A stretch of DNA of 64,000 bases from positions 23,340-87,339 of the forward strand of contig NZ_PYLQ01000010.1 in assembly GCF_003024685.1 (NCBI RefSeq), read 5' to 3'. Positions 41,955 to 51,377 of the stretch are shown here, in pieces. The notes beneath the pieces were generated by a model. That model made no database searches, had not been told where the DNA came from, and saw only the letters and a program-made list of their open reading frames with translations. The DNA is from Faecalibacillus intestinalis. GTDB lineage: Bacteria; Bacillota_I; Bacilli_A; Erysipelotrichales; Coprobacillaceae. A program made the translations under genes and the position numbers. Each line of letters starts with the position of its first letter. The first letter of the stretch is position 1.

Positions 41955-42806
41955 TTAGCTTCTGTTCATAATTGTTTTTGTAATATTCATAGCTGACTGA
42001 GCCGCATAAACAGTAGACATGATATTTGCTTTCATGCTTGTATCAAGTCCAAACTGTCCTGCAATTCGTGGAATTTCACTGGCTGCCAGTATCAAGCCGA
42101 TTCCTAAAAGACAGTTTTCTTTCATAACACCCAGACCTGCAATTAAAATGACTGCCTGTAAAAATGCAGTAAGACATATACCAATGATCTGCTTGCACCA
42201 TTGAATAAAACCATCTGTATAGCCACGCACAATTGAAAACATATAAAGCGATCCTACTGCAATCATTACTAAAAGGATACCTCCTCTTTTTAGATTTGCG
42301 AAGAACACTTTGATAATGGAATAGCCCATCATAATCAGCAAAAAGATAAGCAATACTGTTCCAAGCGACAACTTTTGCATATACGACAGTGACTTAATTG
42401 CTGAATCACCTACGGACTGACTTCCTACAAGTTTAGCAAGTCCATTGGACATGGTTACCTGCAAAGAAATACAGAACTTATATAATTCTACAGGCAATAC
42501 AGTAAACAAAGACACAGCCATAAACCCTTTCATAGCATTAAGACAGGCATCTTTGATACTGCCTCGACCACTTTGATATTCAACGGCAATCTCAAATACT
42601 GCAACGACCATTCCTGAAACAAACAGCGCCCATCCAAAAAGTCTAAACAGTTCAATAATGGCTCTTACAAAGTCATAGTCAAACAGATCTGCTCCCATTG
42701 ATCCCATCATGCCAAAGAATTCACCTAAAAATTCAAGTAGCTTACTGTAGATCCAGTCAACAATCTGTCCCATGACCTTATCTGCGACAAAATCCCATAA
42801 AAACAT
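41955..42806 (-). CDS. VirB6/TrbL-like mating channel membrane protein (283 aa)
   Basis: Six or more membrane segments (for example 'LFGWALFVSGMVVAVFEIAV', 'SLGTVLLIFLLIMMGYSIIK', 'GILLVMIAVGSLYMFSIV') separated by short loops. N-terminal amphipathic region 'WDFVADKVMGQIVDWIYSKL'. This matches the TrbL/VirB6 group in Firmicute ICEs. It lies next to the VirB2-like gene. Confidence 0.85.
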   Translation of the reverse strand: MFLWDFVADKVMGQIVDWIYSKLLEFLGEFFGMMGSMGADLFDYDFVRAIIELFRLFGWALFVSGMVVAVFEIAVEYQSGRGSIKDACLNAMKGFMAVSLFTVLPVELYKFCISLQVTMSNGLAKLVGSQSVGDSAIKSLSYMQKLSLGTVLLIFLLIMMGYSIIKVFFANLKRGGILLVMIAVGSLYMFSIVRGYTDGFIQWCKQIIGICLTAFLQAVILIAGLGVMKENCLLGIGLILAASEIPRIAGQFGLDTSMKANIMSTVYAAQSAMNITKTIMNRS

Positions 42807-42817
42807 AATCTATTCCT

Positions 42818-43162
42818 CTATAGGACTTTCCAGATATAGTTTGGTGCAATCAAAGAAAACGTTAAACACGCAAACAGTATTGCTGGTGTTGTCCAATCAA
42901 ACTGTCCTTGTTTTCTGTAATCAAAATATGCCATTGCAAGTTTAGCAAAGAAAAAGACAGCAAGTATGATATCAATAACAGGAAACACAACATTGTTGAC
43001 AATGTTTTTAATCTGCGACTCCATTTGTTTCCAAGCCTGCTGGATAACACTTGAAACATCTCCTGCCGCATAAGACTGTTTCATTGTTAATACAAGCATT
43101 ATTAAGATAATCATCAAACAGATAATGACCTTTACTTTTTTATTCTTTAAAATTTGTACCAT
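42818..43162 (-). CDS. VirB2-like pilin/membrane protein (114 aa)
   Basis: A signal-like N-terminus ending in 'QSYAAG', then an amphipathic region and two membrane segments ('VVFPVIDIILAVFFFAKLAM' and 'AILFACLTFSLIAPNYI'). This is the DUF3852/TrbC layout of small conjugation proteins. 11 bp before the VirB6-like gene. Confidence 0.8.
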   Translation of the reverse strand: MVQILKNKKVKVIICLMIILIMLVLTMKQSYAAGDVSSVIQQAWKQMESQIKNIVNNVVFPVIDIILAVFFFAKLAMAYFDYRKQGQFDWTTPAILFACLTFSLIAPNYIWKVL

Positions 43163-43176
43163 TGTTTCCTCCTTTT

Positions 43177-43584
43177 CTAAACAGCTTCTTCGATTGTCTG
43201 TTCATTTAATAAATCTACAAGATCCTTTGCAAATAATCCTAAATCCACATTTTGCTTTAAAAGACAGGTAATCATATCTTTTCCTAAATAGCTCAACACA
43301 TACTGTGGATTGGTAATGACCATTTGTCCCTGTTCAACGATGATTTGAATACTTTCATAATCCAAATGACACATATCAAATACCCTTTTGGGAATGCAGT
43401 AAAAATCTTCATCGAACAGTTCTTTTTCATTTTCTGCAGTTACTTTAAAGCACTTGTCCTTGATACCATCTTCCTGAATCAAACAGACTGTTTCACCTTT
43501 TCTTAACAGCAACTTGTTAACTAAACTTTCAGGAAGGGTCACTTTATTCCCTTCCTCAAGTTTCATCTGATACTCATTCATCAT
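43177..43584 (-). CDS. AbrB/SpoVT-like protein (135 aa)
   Basis: ATG at 43584 with GGAGGTG 8 nt upstream, overlapping the end of the methylase gene. The N-terminus 'NKVTLPESLVNKLLLRKGETVCLIQEDG' has the swapped-hairpin pattern (K-V-x-L-P-x-x-L-x-x-x-L) of AbrB-type DNA-binding domains; the C-terminal half is helical. Likely a regulator of the transfer operon; autorepression is a guess. Confidence 0.65.
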   Translation of the reverse strand: MMNEYQMKLEEGNKVTLPESLVNKLLLRKGETVCLIQEDGIKDKCFKVTAENEKELFDEDFYCIPKRVFDMCHLDYESIQIIVEQGQMVITNPQYVLSYLGKDMITCLLKQNVDLGLFAKDLVDLLNEQTIEEAV

Positions 43585-44512
43585 TTTCATCACCTCCATC
43601 CTGCTCAAATAAATCAAGCTGTTTCTGTATTCCTGAATTCTTCATAGGATTGTAATTGGAAATCAACACTTCTGGAAACTGTGAATCCTTGTCATAACGA
43701 AGAGCCATATTATTGATTCTTGAAAATCCTTCAATATAAAAATCCTTGTACAGATCTCGTATAAATTCACAGTCATTGTATGAAAGCAGGAACTTCCCCT
43801 GTATTTTCTTTAAGGTGTCTCTTAAGCGAATGTGATCTTCCTTTGTGAATACGACAGAATAATGTCCTTCCGTTTCATAGTAGGGAGGATCCAAATAAAA
43901 AAAGGCATCTAATCGATCATATTGAATAATCAGTGCCTCAAAATCCTTGTTTTCTATAACTGTATTTGCCAATCTGTCGCTGATTTGCCAGACTGTATTA
44001 AATGCTTTACGTACATCGTAAGGTCGACATCCAAAAGTTTTACACCCTGAGCCATAGGAATATCTGACAAGCTTAAAAAATGCAACAGCAAGTTTTACAT
44101 CCTGTTTTTCAATTCGTTCTTGCTTCATGATTTCCATAATTTCTTCTTGCTGAAGCTCGGTAAAATAAACCTTTACCTTTTCCATTTCTTCCTGTAAAAA
44201 TTTATCTTCTACTCTTTGCTTGGTTATAATTTCTTTATAAAGATTAAAGATATTTCTTCCATTTTCAGGAAGATAACCAAGTTCCTGAATAAAAGCCAAT
44301 GGCTGATCTCTTACAACAGCAAACATATTTGATAGATTATTGTTGAAGTCATTGTATACCTCAAACTTGTCTGGCTTTTTCCCAAACAGTACCCACCCTC
44401 CTCCACCAAACACTTCGATATATCTTCCATAGTTTTGTGGAAATCTTGCATAGATCAGATCTCTAATAGATTTTTTTCCACCTACCCATGAAATCAAACT
44501 GTTCATTTTCAT
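43574..44512 (-). CDS. Dam-type adenine-N6 DNA methyltransferase (312 aa)
   Basis: D12-class motifs: SAM-binding 'WVGGKKSIRDLI' and 'EVFGGGGWVLFGK', and catalytic 'FFYLDPPYY' (DPPY). Length is typical. No restriction enzyme lies nearby, so it is an orphan methylase, common in ICEs for escaping host restriction or for regulation. GGAGGTGATGAC precedes the start. It is the first gene of the transfer operon, right after a terminator. Confidence 0.92.
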   Translation of the reverse strand: MKMNSLISWVGGKKSIRDLIYARFPQNYGRYIEVFGGGGWVLFGKKPDKFEVYNDFNNNLSNMFAVVRDQPLAFIQELGYLPENGRNIFNLYKEIITKQRVEDKFLQEEMEKVKVYFTELQQEEIMEIMKQERIEKQDVKLAVAFFKLVRYSYGSGCKTFGCRPYDVRKAFNTVWQISDRLANTVIENKDFEALIIQYDRLDAFFYLDPPYYETEGHYSVVFTKEDHIRLRDTLKKIQGKFLLSYNDCEFIRDLYKDFYIEGFSRINNMALRYDKDSQFPEVLISNYNPMKNSGIQKQLDLFEQDGGDENDE

Positions 44513-44539
44513 CTTATAGTCATCACCTCCTTTAAAATT

Positions 44540-44567
44540 AAAAAGAACTATCTATAACGATAGTTCA
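44540..44567 (-). terminator. Terminator between bacteriocin-like locus and transfer operon
   Basis: GAACTATC (44545-44552) and GATAGTTC (44559-44566), followed on the minus strand by TTTTTAATTTT. Confidence 0.85.
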
Positions 44568-44577
44568 ATGTTGTTTC

Positions 44578-44835
44578 TTATAAGAAATAAAGACATCCTG
44601 CTGTAATAGCAACAGAGAAGAGAATATCAAATAATATTTTTCTTTTATCCTCTCTATCATAAAATATTGCTTTTGTAATAAACCATGTATCCGTTATTAC
44701 TATTGGGAATACAGTAGAAAATTCTAAGCCGAAATAATATTCACAAATAGGCATTGCAATAAGGCAAATCAAAAATATTATTATCAAAAATCCTTTTTTT
44801 GAATACAATAAGTTTTTATCTGTTATTTCTTTCAT
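44578..44835 (-). CDS. Small membrane protein, possible immunity protein (85 aa)
   Basis: Two to three membrane helices ('GFLIIIFLICLIAMPICEYY', 'FSTVFPIVITDTWFITKAIF', 'ILFDILFSVAITAGCLYFL'). It overlaps the kinase gene by 20 bp and ends the locus. Small membrane proteins at this position in bacteriocin loci are usually immunity proteins; this is inferred. Confidence 0.65.
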   Translation of the reverse strand: MKEITDKNLLYSKKGFLIIIFLICLIAMPICEYYFGLEFSTVFPIVITDTWFITKAIFYDREDKRKILFDILFSVAITAGCLYFL

Positions 44836-45994
44836 ACGATCTTTCTCCTTCCAAAATCAAAGAGCATACCATGTATTGGTGAGCCGCTTGATTAAAAACA
44901 ATATTTTCATTATTTTTTATATCTTTAGATTTTATTACGTCTTTATTCTTTGGCATATACGTAAATTCAAAAATAGACATATTTTCTAAAGAGTGTATAC
45001 GAAACTGGATAAATCTTTCCAAGCTGTTTTGGATTATAAATTCCATAATAGAAATGAGCTGGTTATATATTGTTAAATCAATCGATATATTTGTATTTGT
45101 GATAATTAACTTTAAATCTTTATTATTTTCTTTCATTTCAGTTTTCATTCTTGAAATAAAATTATTTAATAAATAATCTTCAAAAATAAAATTACTATTA
45201 TATTTATCAATTTTCTTAATTGTTCCATTTAAATGATCTTTAGCACCGTCATTTACCATTTCTTTAAAATAATTAAGATCATGTTTAATGTTTTCAATCA
45301 TTTTATTTTGTATAGAAATAATATCTTTTTCTTGTTTCAAAATTCTAGCCTGTTCTAAAACAACCTTATTTTCTATTTCTTGTTGTGTTTGTTGATTATG
45401 ATAAATATAAATGATTATATTAACTACAACAATATACATAAAAGAAAGTAAGAGAAAATATAATTGATTTTCTTTTATTTGATTTCCTAATGTTGGAATA
45501 ACTTCTAATCCATATAAAGAAATTACTGAACAAGTAGATAATAAGGCATAAGTTATTCTGTTACATCTTACATTTAAAAAATATGATGAACGAAAATACA
45601 TTGCCATTAATACAAATAAAATAAACAAACTTAAAATTTTAAGCTCATAATTACTATATAAAAGAATATTTGATATATTTGCTTGAATAATTAAGGGAAC
45701 AAACAAAACAAATAAATAATAGCTGCATTTTGCAATTGTTTCTAATACCAAAATAATTGATACTATTTCCAAATCTCTATCTTTTGAAATATATTTTCTA
45801 ATAAACAAGTATATTAAGCTATCTCTAATTACTGTGTTTAGCATATCAGGCAATTTGAGAAAATTAATCATACAGCAGCATAGAGAAATAATAATCACCA
45901 ATAGAATATTTTTCTTGTCAACTGTCACATCAAAATACTTCAAACAACATATAGATATAAATAAAGTTAAAAATACAATGTATAGATATTCCAA
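44816..45994 (-). CDS. AgrC-like sensor kinase with degenerate ATPase domain (392 aa)
   Basis: Six to seven membrane segments over residues 1-200, a coiled coil, and 'MIENIKHDLNYFKEMV' with the candidate phospho-acceptor His. The N-box is recognisable ('SIMEFIIQNSLERFI'), but no G-box (GxGxxG) follows; the domain ends in 'HQYMVCSLILEGERSYERNN'. It therefore may not hydrolyse ATP in the normal way and may act as a receptor that sequesters the regulator. It abuts the LytTR regulator gene. Confidence 0.8.
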   Translation of the reverse strand: MEYLYIVFLTLFISICCLKYFDVTVDKKNILLVIIISLCCCMINFLKLPDMLNTVIRDSLIYLFIRKYISKDRDLEIVSIILVLETIAKCSYYLFVLFVPLIIQANISNILLYSNYELKILSLFILFVLMAMYFRSSYFLNVRCNRITYALLSTCSVISLYGLEVIPTLGNQIKENQLYFLLLSFMYIVVVNIIIYIYHNQQTQQEIENKVVLEQARILKQEKDIISIQNKMIENIKHDLNYFKEMVNDGAKDHLNGTIKKIDKYNSNFIFEDYLLNNFISRMKTEMKENNKDLKLIITNTNISIDLTIYNQLISIMEFIIQNSLERFIQFRIHSLENMSIFEFTYMPKNKDVIKSKDIKNNENIVFNQAAHQYMVCSLILEGERSYERNNR

Positions 45995-46651
45995 CTATAT
46001 CTCCTCCTTGTATTTAAGATAAGATAACATAAATTCACTACGCCTACCTCGACTCATATATAGTATTGTCCCGTCTTTTAAAATAATGTTTTCTTTTTGG
46101 TACTCATTAACATACTTCATATTCACAATTGTACCTTTATTAATGTAAACAAAATGGCTGTTCATAAAATCAAATATATTACTTAAAGACTTTCTTAACT
46201 TATACACGTTATTTTCTGTATAAATATGTGCATAGGAACCTCTTTTCTCTATATAACATATCCTATTTACCGGCAGCGAAAACTGTTCATTTATCTTTAG
46301 CATCTTCTTTTTATCTTTTTCTAGTTCACAAATTTCTTCTAAAACCATTGGAAGTTCTTCATTCATTTTTTCCTTTCTTACAAAAGAAAATGGGAATACC
46401 TGAATTGCATCAAATACTAAATCGCTTCTATAAGAAACAAATATAATTCGTGAAAGAGGATACTTCTTTTTTATACTTCTAGCATAAGATATGCCATCCA
46501 TATCTGGCATATCTATGTCTAAAAAGTATAATTCAAATTCTTTATCATAATTGTTTATCTCTATGTCAAAAGAAATAGTGTTAAATTTTATAAGATAATT
46601 CTTTAATTTATATGCAAAATTGATATCATCATCAATTATTACAACTTTCAT
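45995..46651 (-). CDS. LytTR-family response regulator (218 aa)
   Basis: ATG at 46651 (MKVVIIDDD) with GGGTGATG upstream; a TTG at 46669 is the alternative. Receiver domain with 'IIDDD', 'LYFLDIDMPDMDG' and 'SFVRKEKMN', then a LytTR domain ('CYIEKRGSYAHIYTENN', 'FVYINKGTIVNMKYV'). It probably controls the secreted protein encoded just upstream, from whose stop it is separated by ~50 bp. Confidence 0.87.
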   Translation of the reverse strand: MKVVIIDDDINFAYKLKNYLIKFNTISFDIEINNYDKEFELYFLDIDMPDMDGISYARSIKKKYPLSRIIFVSYRSDLVFDAIQVFPFSFVRKEKMNEELPMVLEEICELEKDKKKMLKINEQFSLPVNRICYIEKRGSYAHIYTENNVYKLRKSLSNIFDFMNSHFVYINKGTIVNMKYVNEYQKENIILKDGTILYMSRGRRSEFMLSYLKYKEEI

Positions 46652-46701
46652 AACATCACCCATATTCAATTTTACTATGGATTATAAAAATATTCCAATC
46701 T

Positions 46702-47420
46702 TTAATACGGATTGCTTGATGACCACCAGCTACCACGAACCGTAGTAGTTTTTGAAAAAGTTTTTCCTTTATATGTTGCATTCATAGCATAATTTTGATA
46801 TCTGTATCCTGTTGTTTTTACTGATGCATTTGATGAAACATATACAGGATTTTTTGTTCTATACAAATCATATTTAAAAGTAACATTAACTTTACTTACA
46901 GCATCTCCCGCAGCTGATCCAAGAGCCTTACCTACTACTTCTCCTACTTTTGCACTACCTAATCTAGCACCAACAGTTTTTCCAGCCGCAGTAATAATTG
47001 CTGTTGTAACATACCCTAATGATTTAAAAATTGGTGAACAGCTTACTTTAATACCTTTTGTAACTAGCACTGGTGTCCAATCAGAACTAGCATATGTTGA
47101 TATAGAGAGAGAATCTGCTAAAACAGGTGTTCCTGAAGTAACTGAATATTCTATAACATCTCCGTCAACCGTTAATTCTTTAGTATCTTTATTTAAAATC
47201 CCAATATGTTTTTCTCCTGTTGAATCTTGATAATTAACTTTATATAAATTATCACTGTCATAAGTAGTAACATCACATTCTACTCCATTGATTACTTCTT
47301 GATATGTTTGAACTGTAACATCATTTGATACAGTTTGTGCATTAACAGAAGTTATCCCACTTAATAACATACTTGCCGAAAAAAGGCTAATTAATAATTT
47401 TCTCTTAATAATTTTCTCAT
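46702..47420 (-). pseudogene. Secreted bacteriocin-like protein, frame broken by a 14-bp duplication
   Basis: GGAGG precedes ATG 47420, but that frame stops after nine codons (MRKLLRENY). Removing one copy of a perfect 14-bp tandem repeat (47391-47418) gives MRKLLISLFSASMLLSGITS then VNAQ, an ideal signal peptide joined in frame to the 222-residue body (open from an internal ATG at 47370). The mature part has a glycine/alanine-rich hydrophobic segment ('VVGKALGSAAGDAV') and an aromatic, Thr/Ser-rich end ('GSWWSSSNPY'), resembling geobacillin-26-like secreted proteins. With an AgrA/AgrC-like pair and a small membrane protein downstream, it looks like a regulated bacteriocin. The break could be reversible. 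Confidence 0.8.
47391..47418. repeat. Perfect 14-bp tandem duplication in a signal-peptide coding region
   Basis: TTAATAATTTTCTC twice in a row on the plus strand (GAGAAAATTATTAA on the coding strand), starting inside the ATG of the gene. 14 is not a multiple of 3, so copy number decides the frame. Confidence 0.95.
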
Positions 47421-47577
47421 TTTATTGTTCCTCCATTTTTTATTCAAGAGCTCTTTGTTACTTATATTTTATGATATCTTCTGCTACATTCAACAACTTG
47501 CACGCAAACTGTATTTATTGCACTCATATTGTTAAAAATATTTTAAATTAATTGAATTTGAAATTATCTAATCCTTT

Positions 47578-50500
47578 TTATTCATCTTTACCTCTTTTGA
47601 TTTTACAGATCACTGCTGCAATTAATAATCCACTGGCAATTAGTAACGCACTCAATGATTTATAGTCTGTATCATCACCTGTTTTTACAATAAGTTTTGC
47701 TTCATCTTTCATAACTACTTTTTGAACTTCTCCTGTATCAGAGATTGTAAATTCAACATCACTTGCAACATTGTAACCTGCAGGTGCTAAATCTTCATGA
47801 AGCACATAAGTTTTTGAAACAGTTAATCCCTCGATTCGATGTGGTTCTTTTCCAGAAGTCCATGATTCAACTACTTCACCTGTTTCCTTGTCTTTTAAGG
47901 TAAGTTTAGCTCCTTCAATTTCTTTTCCAGTTGTTGCATCTACTTTTGAAATATCTACCTTTGTGATTTCATCTTTCATTTTAACTTTAGTCACACTTCC
48001 ATCTTCTTTTACTGTAAATGTTACATCACTTGCTGTTGCATATCCTAATGGTGCAAGATCTTCATGCAAGATATATTTTTTACCTGATACAAGACCTCTG
48101 ATAATGTGAACATCTTTTGTTGATGTCCATTCTTCTACAAGATTTCCATCTTCATCTCTTAATGAAAGCTTTGCACTTTCAAGTTCTTTTTCATTAGTTG
48201 CATCAACTTTTGAAATTTCAGTTGCTGTCTTTTTATTAAGAACATCAAGTTCTTTTGAATAGATGATTTTATCTGTGTGATCATAGCTTAAGTCAATGTC
48301 ATAGACCTTATTGTTTTTGACATATCCTTCTAATTCTTGTACTTCTTTCAATTCATATTTTCCAAGTGGTAGTCCTGAAATATGAATTTCACCTAATTCA
48401 TTAGTCACATAATATCCGTTTTCTGAAATATCCATTGAAACAGCTTCACCTTTTTTATAAAGAAGTGTATTTCTTCCATCAAGTGAATAAATGTCTTCTT
48501 TTGCTGTTAATTGGAAAGTAACACCTGAAAGATCTTCTAATGTATCTCTGTCTCTTTTTTGTACATGGATTTCACCATGAGGTGCAATGTTCGTTACATT
48601 CTTTGTAATGACATATTCTTTAGTTGTTAGATCTTTTTGTTCAAGATTGATCTGATGTACTTTTTCTGAAAGCACATATCCTTCATTTGTTAAAGTTTCC
48701 TTTAATTCATATTTGCCCATGAATAACGAATCAATGACAAGTTTTCCATTGGCATCTGTTTTTCCTTTAGCAACAGTAGCTCCTTTTGCATAGCGTAAAG
48801 TACCATCAACTGCACTGTAGATATTTTCTTTGGCAGTTAATTCATATTCAACATCAGCTAGTGCTTCATTTGTAGCCTTGTCTGTCTTTGTTAAAATGAT
48901 TTTTCCTTTTGGCTGTGCATTTTTAACTTTCACAGTTAGAATTGTATCTTCATCCTCATCCTTGTCATAATCTCTTGTATTTGTAATTGTGAATTTCACA
49001 GGTTGTTCTAGTTGCAAGAAGCCTTTAGGTGTTTCTACTTCTTCGATAGAATAATCTCCTGCATCTAACTGTAAAGGAAGTGTTACTGTTCCTTCTTCGC
49101 TGTCTTTTACTGTGACAACGTTTTTAGAATTGGTTGTAAATGTGTCATATTTCTTTCCGCCAACTTTTTGTACAACATAGTTTCCTTTGGAATCTTTGAT
49201 TTTAAATGATGCACCATTTAATGTGACTTTCTTTCCTGATTCGGCATCTAATTTAATAATTTTAAGTTGTGACGTAAATGGTCGGTTATTCACATTGACA
49301 CGTTTTACCTGTTCAACATCTTTATATTCACTGTAATCATCTGTTACTGAAATTGTGAAATCTGGTGCTGTAATATAATCCTTAGGTGTCTTTGTTTCTT
49401 TGACGATATATTTTCCATAAGGCAGATATGGTGTATTTGCTTTACCATTTGAATCAGTTGTGATGACTGCATAAGTTGTAGCATTGTCCCATCCGACATG
49501 GTTAACTTCACTGTACAATTTGAACGTGAACTCTGCTCCTTGTAATCCTTTTACAAGACCTGAAATACTGTCTTTTTCTCCTGACTTGAAAACTTGGATC
49601 TTTTGCATATTCACTCTGTTAGTACCTTTTGCACTTCTTGATACTTTTGAAACAGTTTGTCCTTCATAGTCAATAGACACATTGATCTTTGTATCATTAA
49701 AAACTAACGAATCATTTGTCTTTGATTCTTGAATATAATATTTACCCAATGGTAGATCATTCCATATAATCTTTCCATCAGCATCTGTTTTCTTGCTTGA
49801 TACCAATGCACCTTTTTCATAATAAGTTTTAGTTCCAGCTTGATTAGTAATTTTTTCATTTGCATGTAGTTCAAAAGTTACACCTTCAGCAGTAGCATTA
49901 CCTTTTAATCCATTTGTTTTTGAAGTATCGATTTCTTTTTGAAAAACAATATTACCTTTTGGTTCTTGATCAGTAACGCTTAGTACTGTTGTCTTATCTT
50001 TTTCTACTTTAACTGTAAATGTATCGGTATTTAAAAGGTATCCATGTGGTGCTTCCGTTTCTTTCACTTCGTAAGTACCAACCAGTAAGTCATTCACTTT
50101 GATCTTTCCATTTTTTACTACAGTATCTTCATTATATCCATCATATGAAACTGATTTGATATTGAATTTTGCACCATCAATAAGATCCTGATTTGTATTC
50201 TTTTTAGAAAGCTCTAAAGAACCAAAATCAAGCCATTCAATATTCAAATAAAGACGTGCATCATCAGGATCCATGTTCCATGTTCCTTGAGCTTGAGTTC
50301 CTGCACCTCCATCATGAATAGCAAGCGCTGTAAATCTTTCACAACCTCTACCGCAAACATTGTCACTCACAAAATTTGATGGTGAATTTTGACATGGTGC
50401 TGTGAAATAGAAGCTTTGTCCACCATAGACTTTTGCATTCCCACCTGTTTGTGTTGCAGAAGTTCCAGCAATGTGAATTGTTACATTTGAAGCTAATGGG

Positions 50501-51204
50501 ATATTCACTTCAGCAGAAGAAGCAGCATTTAACTTCACAGTATTTGTAACTTGTTGCTTATTTGTCTTATCATAGCTTGCTTTAAACAATGCTCTGTTTC
50601 CTGATTTGTTGCCTTCCCAAGAAACACCATTACCTGGATCAGGTAATGAAATGATTCGACGATAGATGTTCATGATATTTGTACCATAATTACTTCCGAA
50701 TGTTTGGTTGAACAAGTTTTCATCAAAACCTTTCCATTGTCCTGAATAAGCGCCACTTAAAAAGATATGTGTCAAAAGATATTTGATATCATCATTTGTA
50801 AGTGGATCATCTGGACAGATAGCTGTCTTTAGATCTGCATCCGCAGTAAATTCTCCATAAGCTGCTGGACCTCCAAAACCATAATAGAGAAGCTTTCTGA
50901 CATTTTCATTATTATCAATTACCTGTGCTGGATACTTCCCACTGGCAGGCGTTTTCTTTTCTGCTTCCAAACAGAAAGCCCATTTTCCATCATATTTACA
51001 TGAATATGTTGACCATGAAGCAATGGATGGAATCTTTCTGCCCCACCACTCTGGATACTTGATATTTTTCACTCTTGTAAATTCTTTAGGAACAGATGGA
51101 TCATAAGCATTTACAACACTCATTCCAAGTGTATTGAAACACATTGAAAATACCATTCCTACTGCTAAAAAAATCTTATATAGTTTAGAAAGTTTATTTT
51201 TCAT
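47578..51204 (-). CDS. Giant SpaA/Cna-B adhesin with thioester-type N-terminal domain (1,208 aa)
   Basis: Signal peptide (1-33, ends VNAYD). A thioester-domain-like head follows (Cys78 in 'GKWAFCLEAEKKTP'); its partner Gln is not obvious. From about residue 320 there are eight SpaA/Cna-B repeats, each opening like 'GKIILTKTDKATNEALADVE' with Lys and a later Glu for isopeptide bonds. The C-terminus is 'LIVKTGDDTDYKSLSALLIA', then a hydrophobic helix and KIKRGKDE: a sorting signal with VKTGD rather than LPXTG. It probably promotes cell-cell contact during mating. AGGAGAAAAAG precedes the ATG. Two terminators upstream isolate it. Confidence 0.92.
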   Translation of the reverse strand: MKNKLSKLYKIFLAVGMVFSMCFNTLGMSVVNAYDPSVPKEFTRVKNIKYPEWWGRKIPSIASWSTYSCKYDGKWAFCLEAEKKTPASGKYPAQVIDNNENVRKLLYYGFGGPAAYGEFTADADLKTAICPDDPLTNDDIKYLLTHIFLSGAYSGQWKGFDENLFNQTFGSNYGTNIMNIYRRIISLPDPGNGVSWEGNKSGNRALFKASYDKTNKQQVTNTVKLNAASSAEVNIPLASNVTIHIAGTSATQTGGNAKVYGGQSFYFTAPCQNSPSNFVSDNVCGRGCERFTALAIHDGGAGTQAQGTWNMDPDDARLYLNIEWLDFGSLELSKKNTNQDLIDGAKFNIKSVSYDGYNEDTVVKNGKIKVNDLLVGTYEVKETEAPHGYLLNTDTFTVKVEKDKTTVLSVTDQEPKGNIVFQKEIDTSKTNGLKGNATAEGVTFELHANEKITNQAGTKTYYEKGALVSSKKTDADGKIIWNDLPLGKYYIQESKTNDSLVFNDTKINVSIDYEGQTVSKVSRSAKGTNRVNMQKIQVFKSGEKDSISGLVKGLQGAEFTFKLYSEVNHVGWDNATTYAVITTDSNGKANTPYLPYGKYIVKETKTPKDYITAPDFTISVTDDYSEYKDVEQVKRVNVNNRPFTSQLKIIKLDAESGKKVTLNGASFKIKDSKGNYVVQKVGGKKYDTFTTNSKNVVTVKDSEEGTVTLPLQLDAGDYSIEEVETPKGFLQLEQPVKFTITNTRDYDKDEDEDTILTVKVKNAQPKGKIILTKTDKATNEALADVEYELTAKENIYSAVDGTLRYAKGATVAKGKTDANGKLVIDSLFMGKYELKETLTNEGYVLSEKVHQINLEQKDLTTKEYVITKNVTNIAPHGEIHVQKRDRDTLEDLSGVTFQLTAKEDIYSLDGRNTLLYKKGEAVSMDISENGYYVTNELGEIHISGLPLGKYELKEVQELEGYVKNNKVYDIDLSYDHTDKIIYSKELDVLNKKTATEISKVDATNEKELESAKLSLRDEDGNLVEEWTSTKDVHIIRGLVSGKKYILHEDLAPLGYATASDVTFTVKEDGSVTKVKMKDEITKVDISKVDATTGKEIEGAKLTLKDKETGEVVESWTSGKEPHRIEGLTVSKTYVLHEDLAPAGYNVASDVEFTISDTGEVQKVVMKDEAKLIVKTGDDTDYKSLSALLIASGLLIAAVICKIKRGKDE

Positions 51205-51285
51205 TTTACTTTTTCTCCTGTTATTTATTGTTTACAATGCAAGTTTTAAACATTGCCCTACTTCTTTTGTTTATTAAATGCAAAA

Positions 51286-51307
51286 AGGACAATCTTTCGA
51301 TTGTCCT
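51286..51307 (-). terminator. Terminator upstream of the adhesin gene
   Basis: Perfect AGGACAATC/GATTGTCCT stem with a 4-nt loop; TTTTTG follows on the minus strand. Confidence 0.85.
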
Positions 51308-51351
51308 ATGGCTTGAATACCCATTTATTTAAATACATATATTCCTCCAAC

Positions 51352-51377
51352 AAAAAAAGACAGATCATATCGACCTG
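51352..51377 (-). terminator. Second minus-strand terminator
   Basis: CAGATC/GACCTG stem (51361-51377, one G-U type pair) followed on the minus strand by CTTTTTTTG. Confidence 0.7.

Noticed and set aside
44578..46651. A second complete agr quorum-sensing system
   Set aside because: There is no agrB- or agrD-like gene; only the kinase and regulator resemble agr proteins.
47421..47577. LytTR (AgrA-type) direct repeats upstream of the secreted protein
   Set aside because: ACAGTTTGC and CAAGTTGTT are only 12 bp apart start to start, not the ~21-22 bp expected, and match the consensus poorly.
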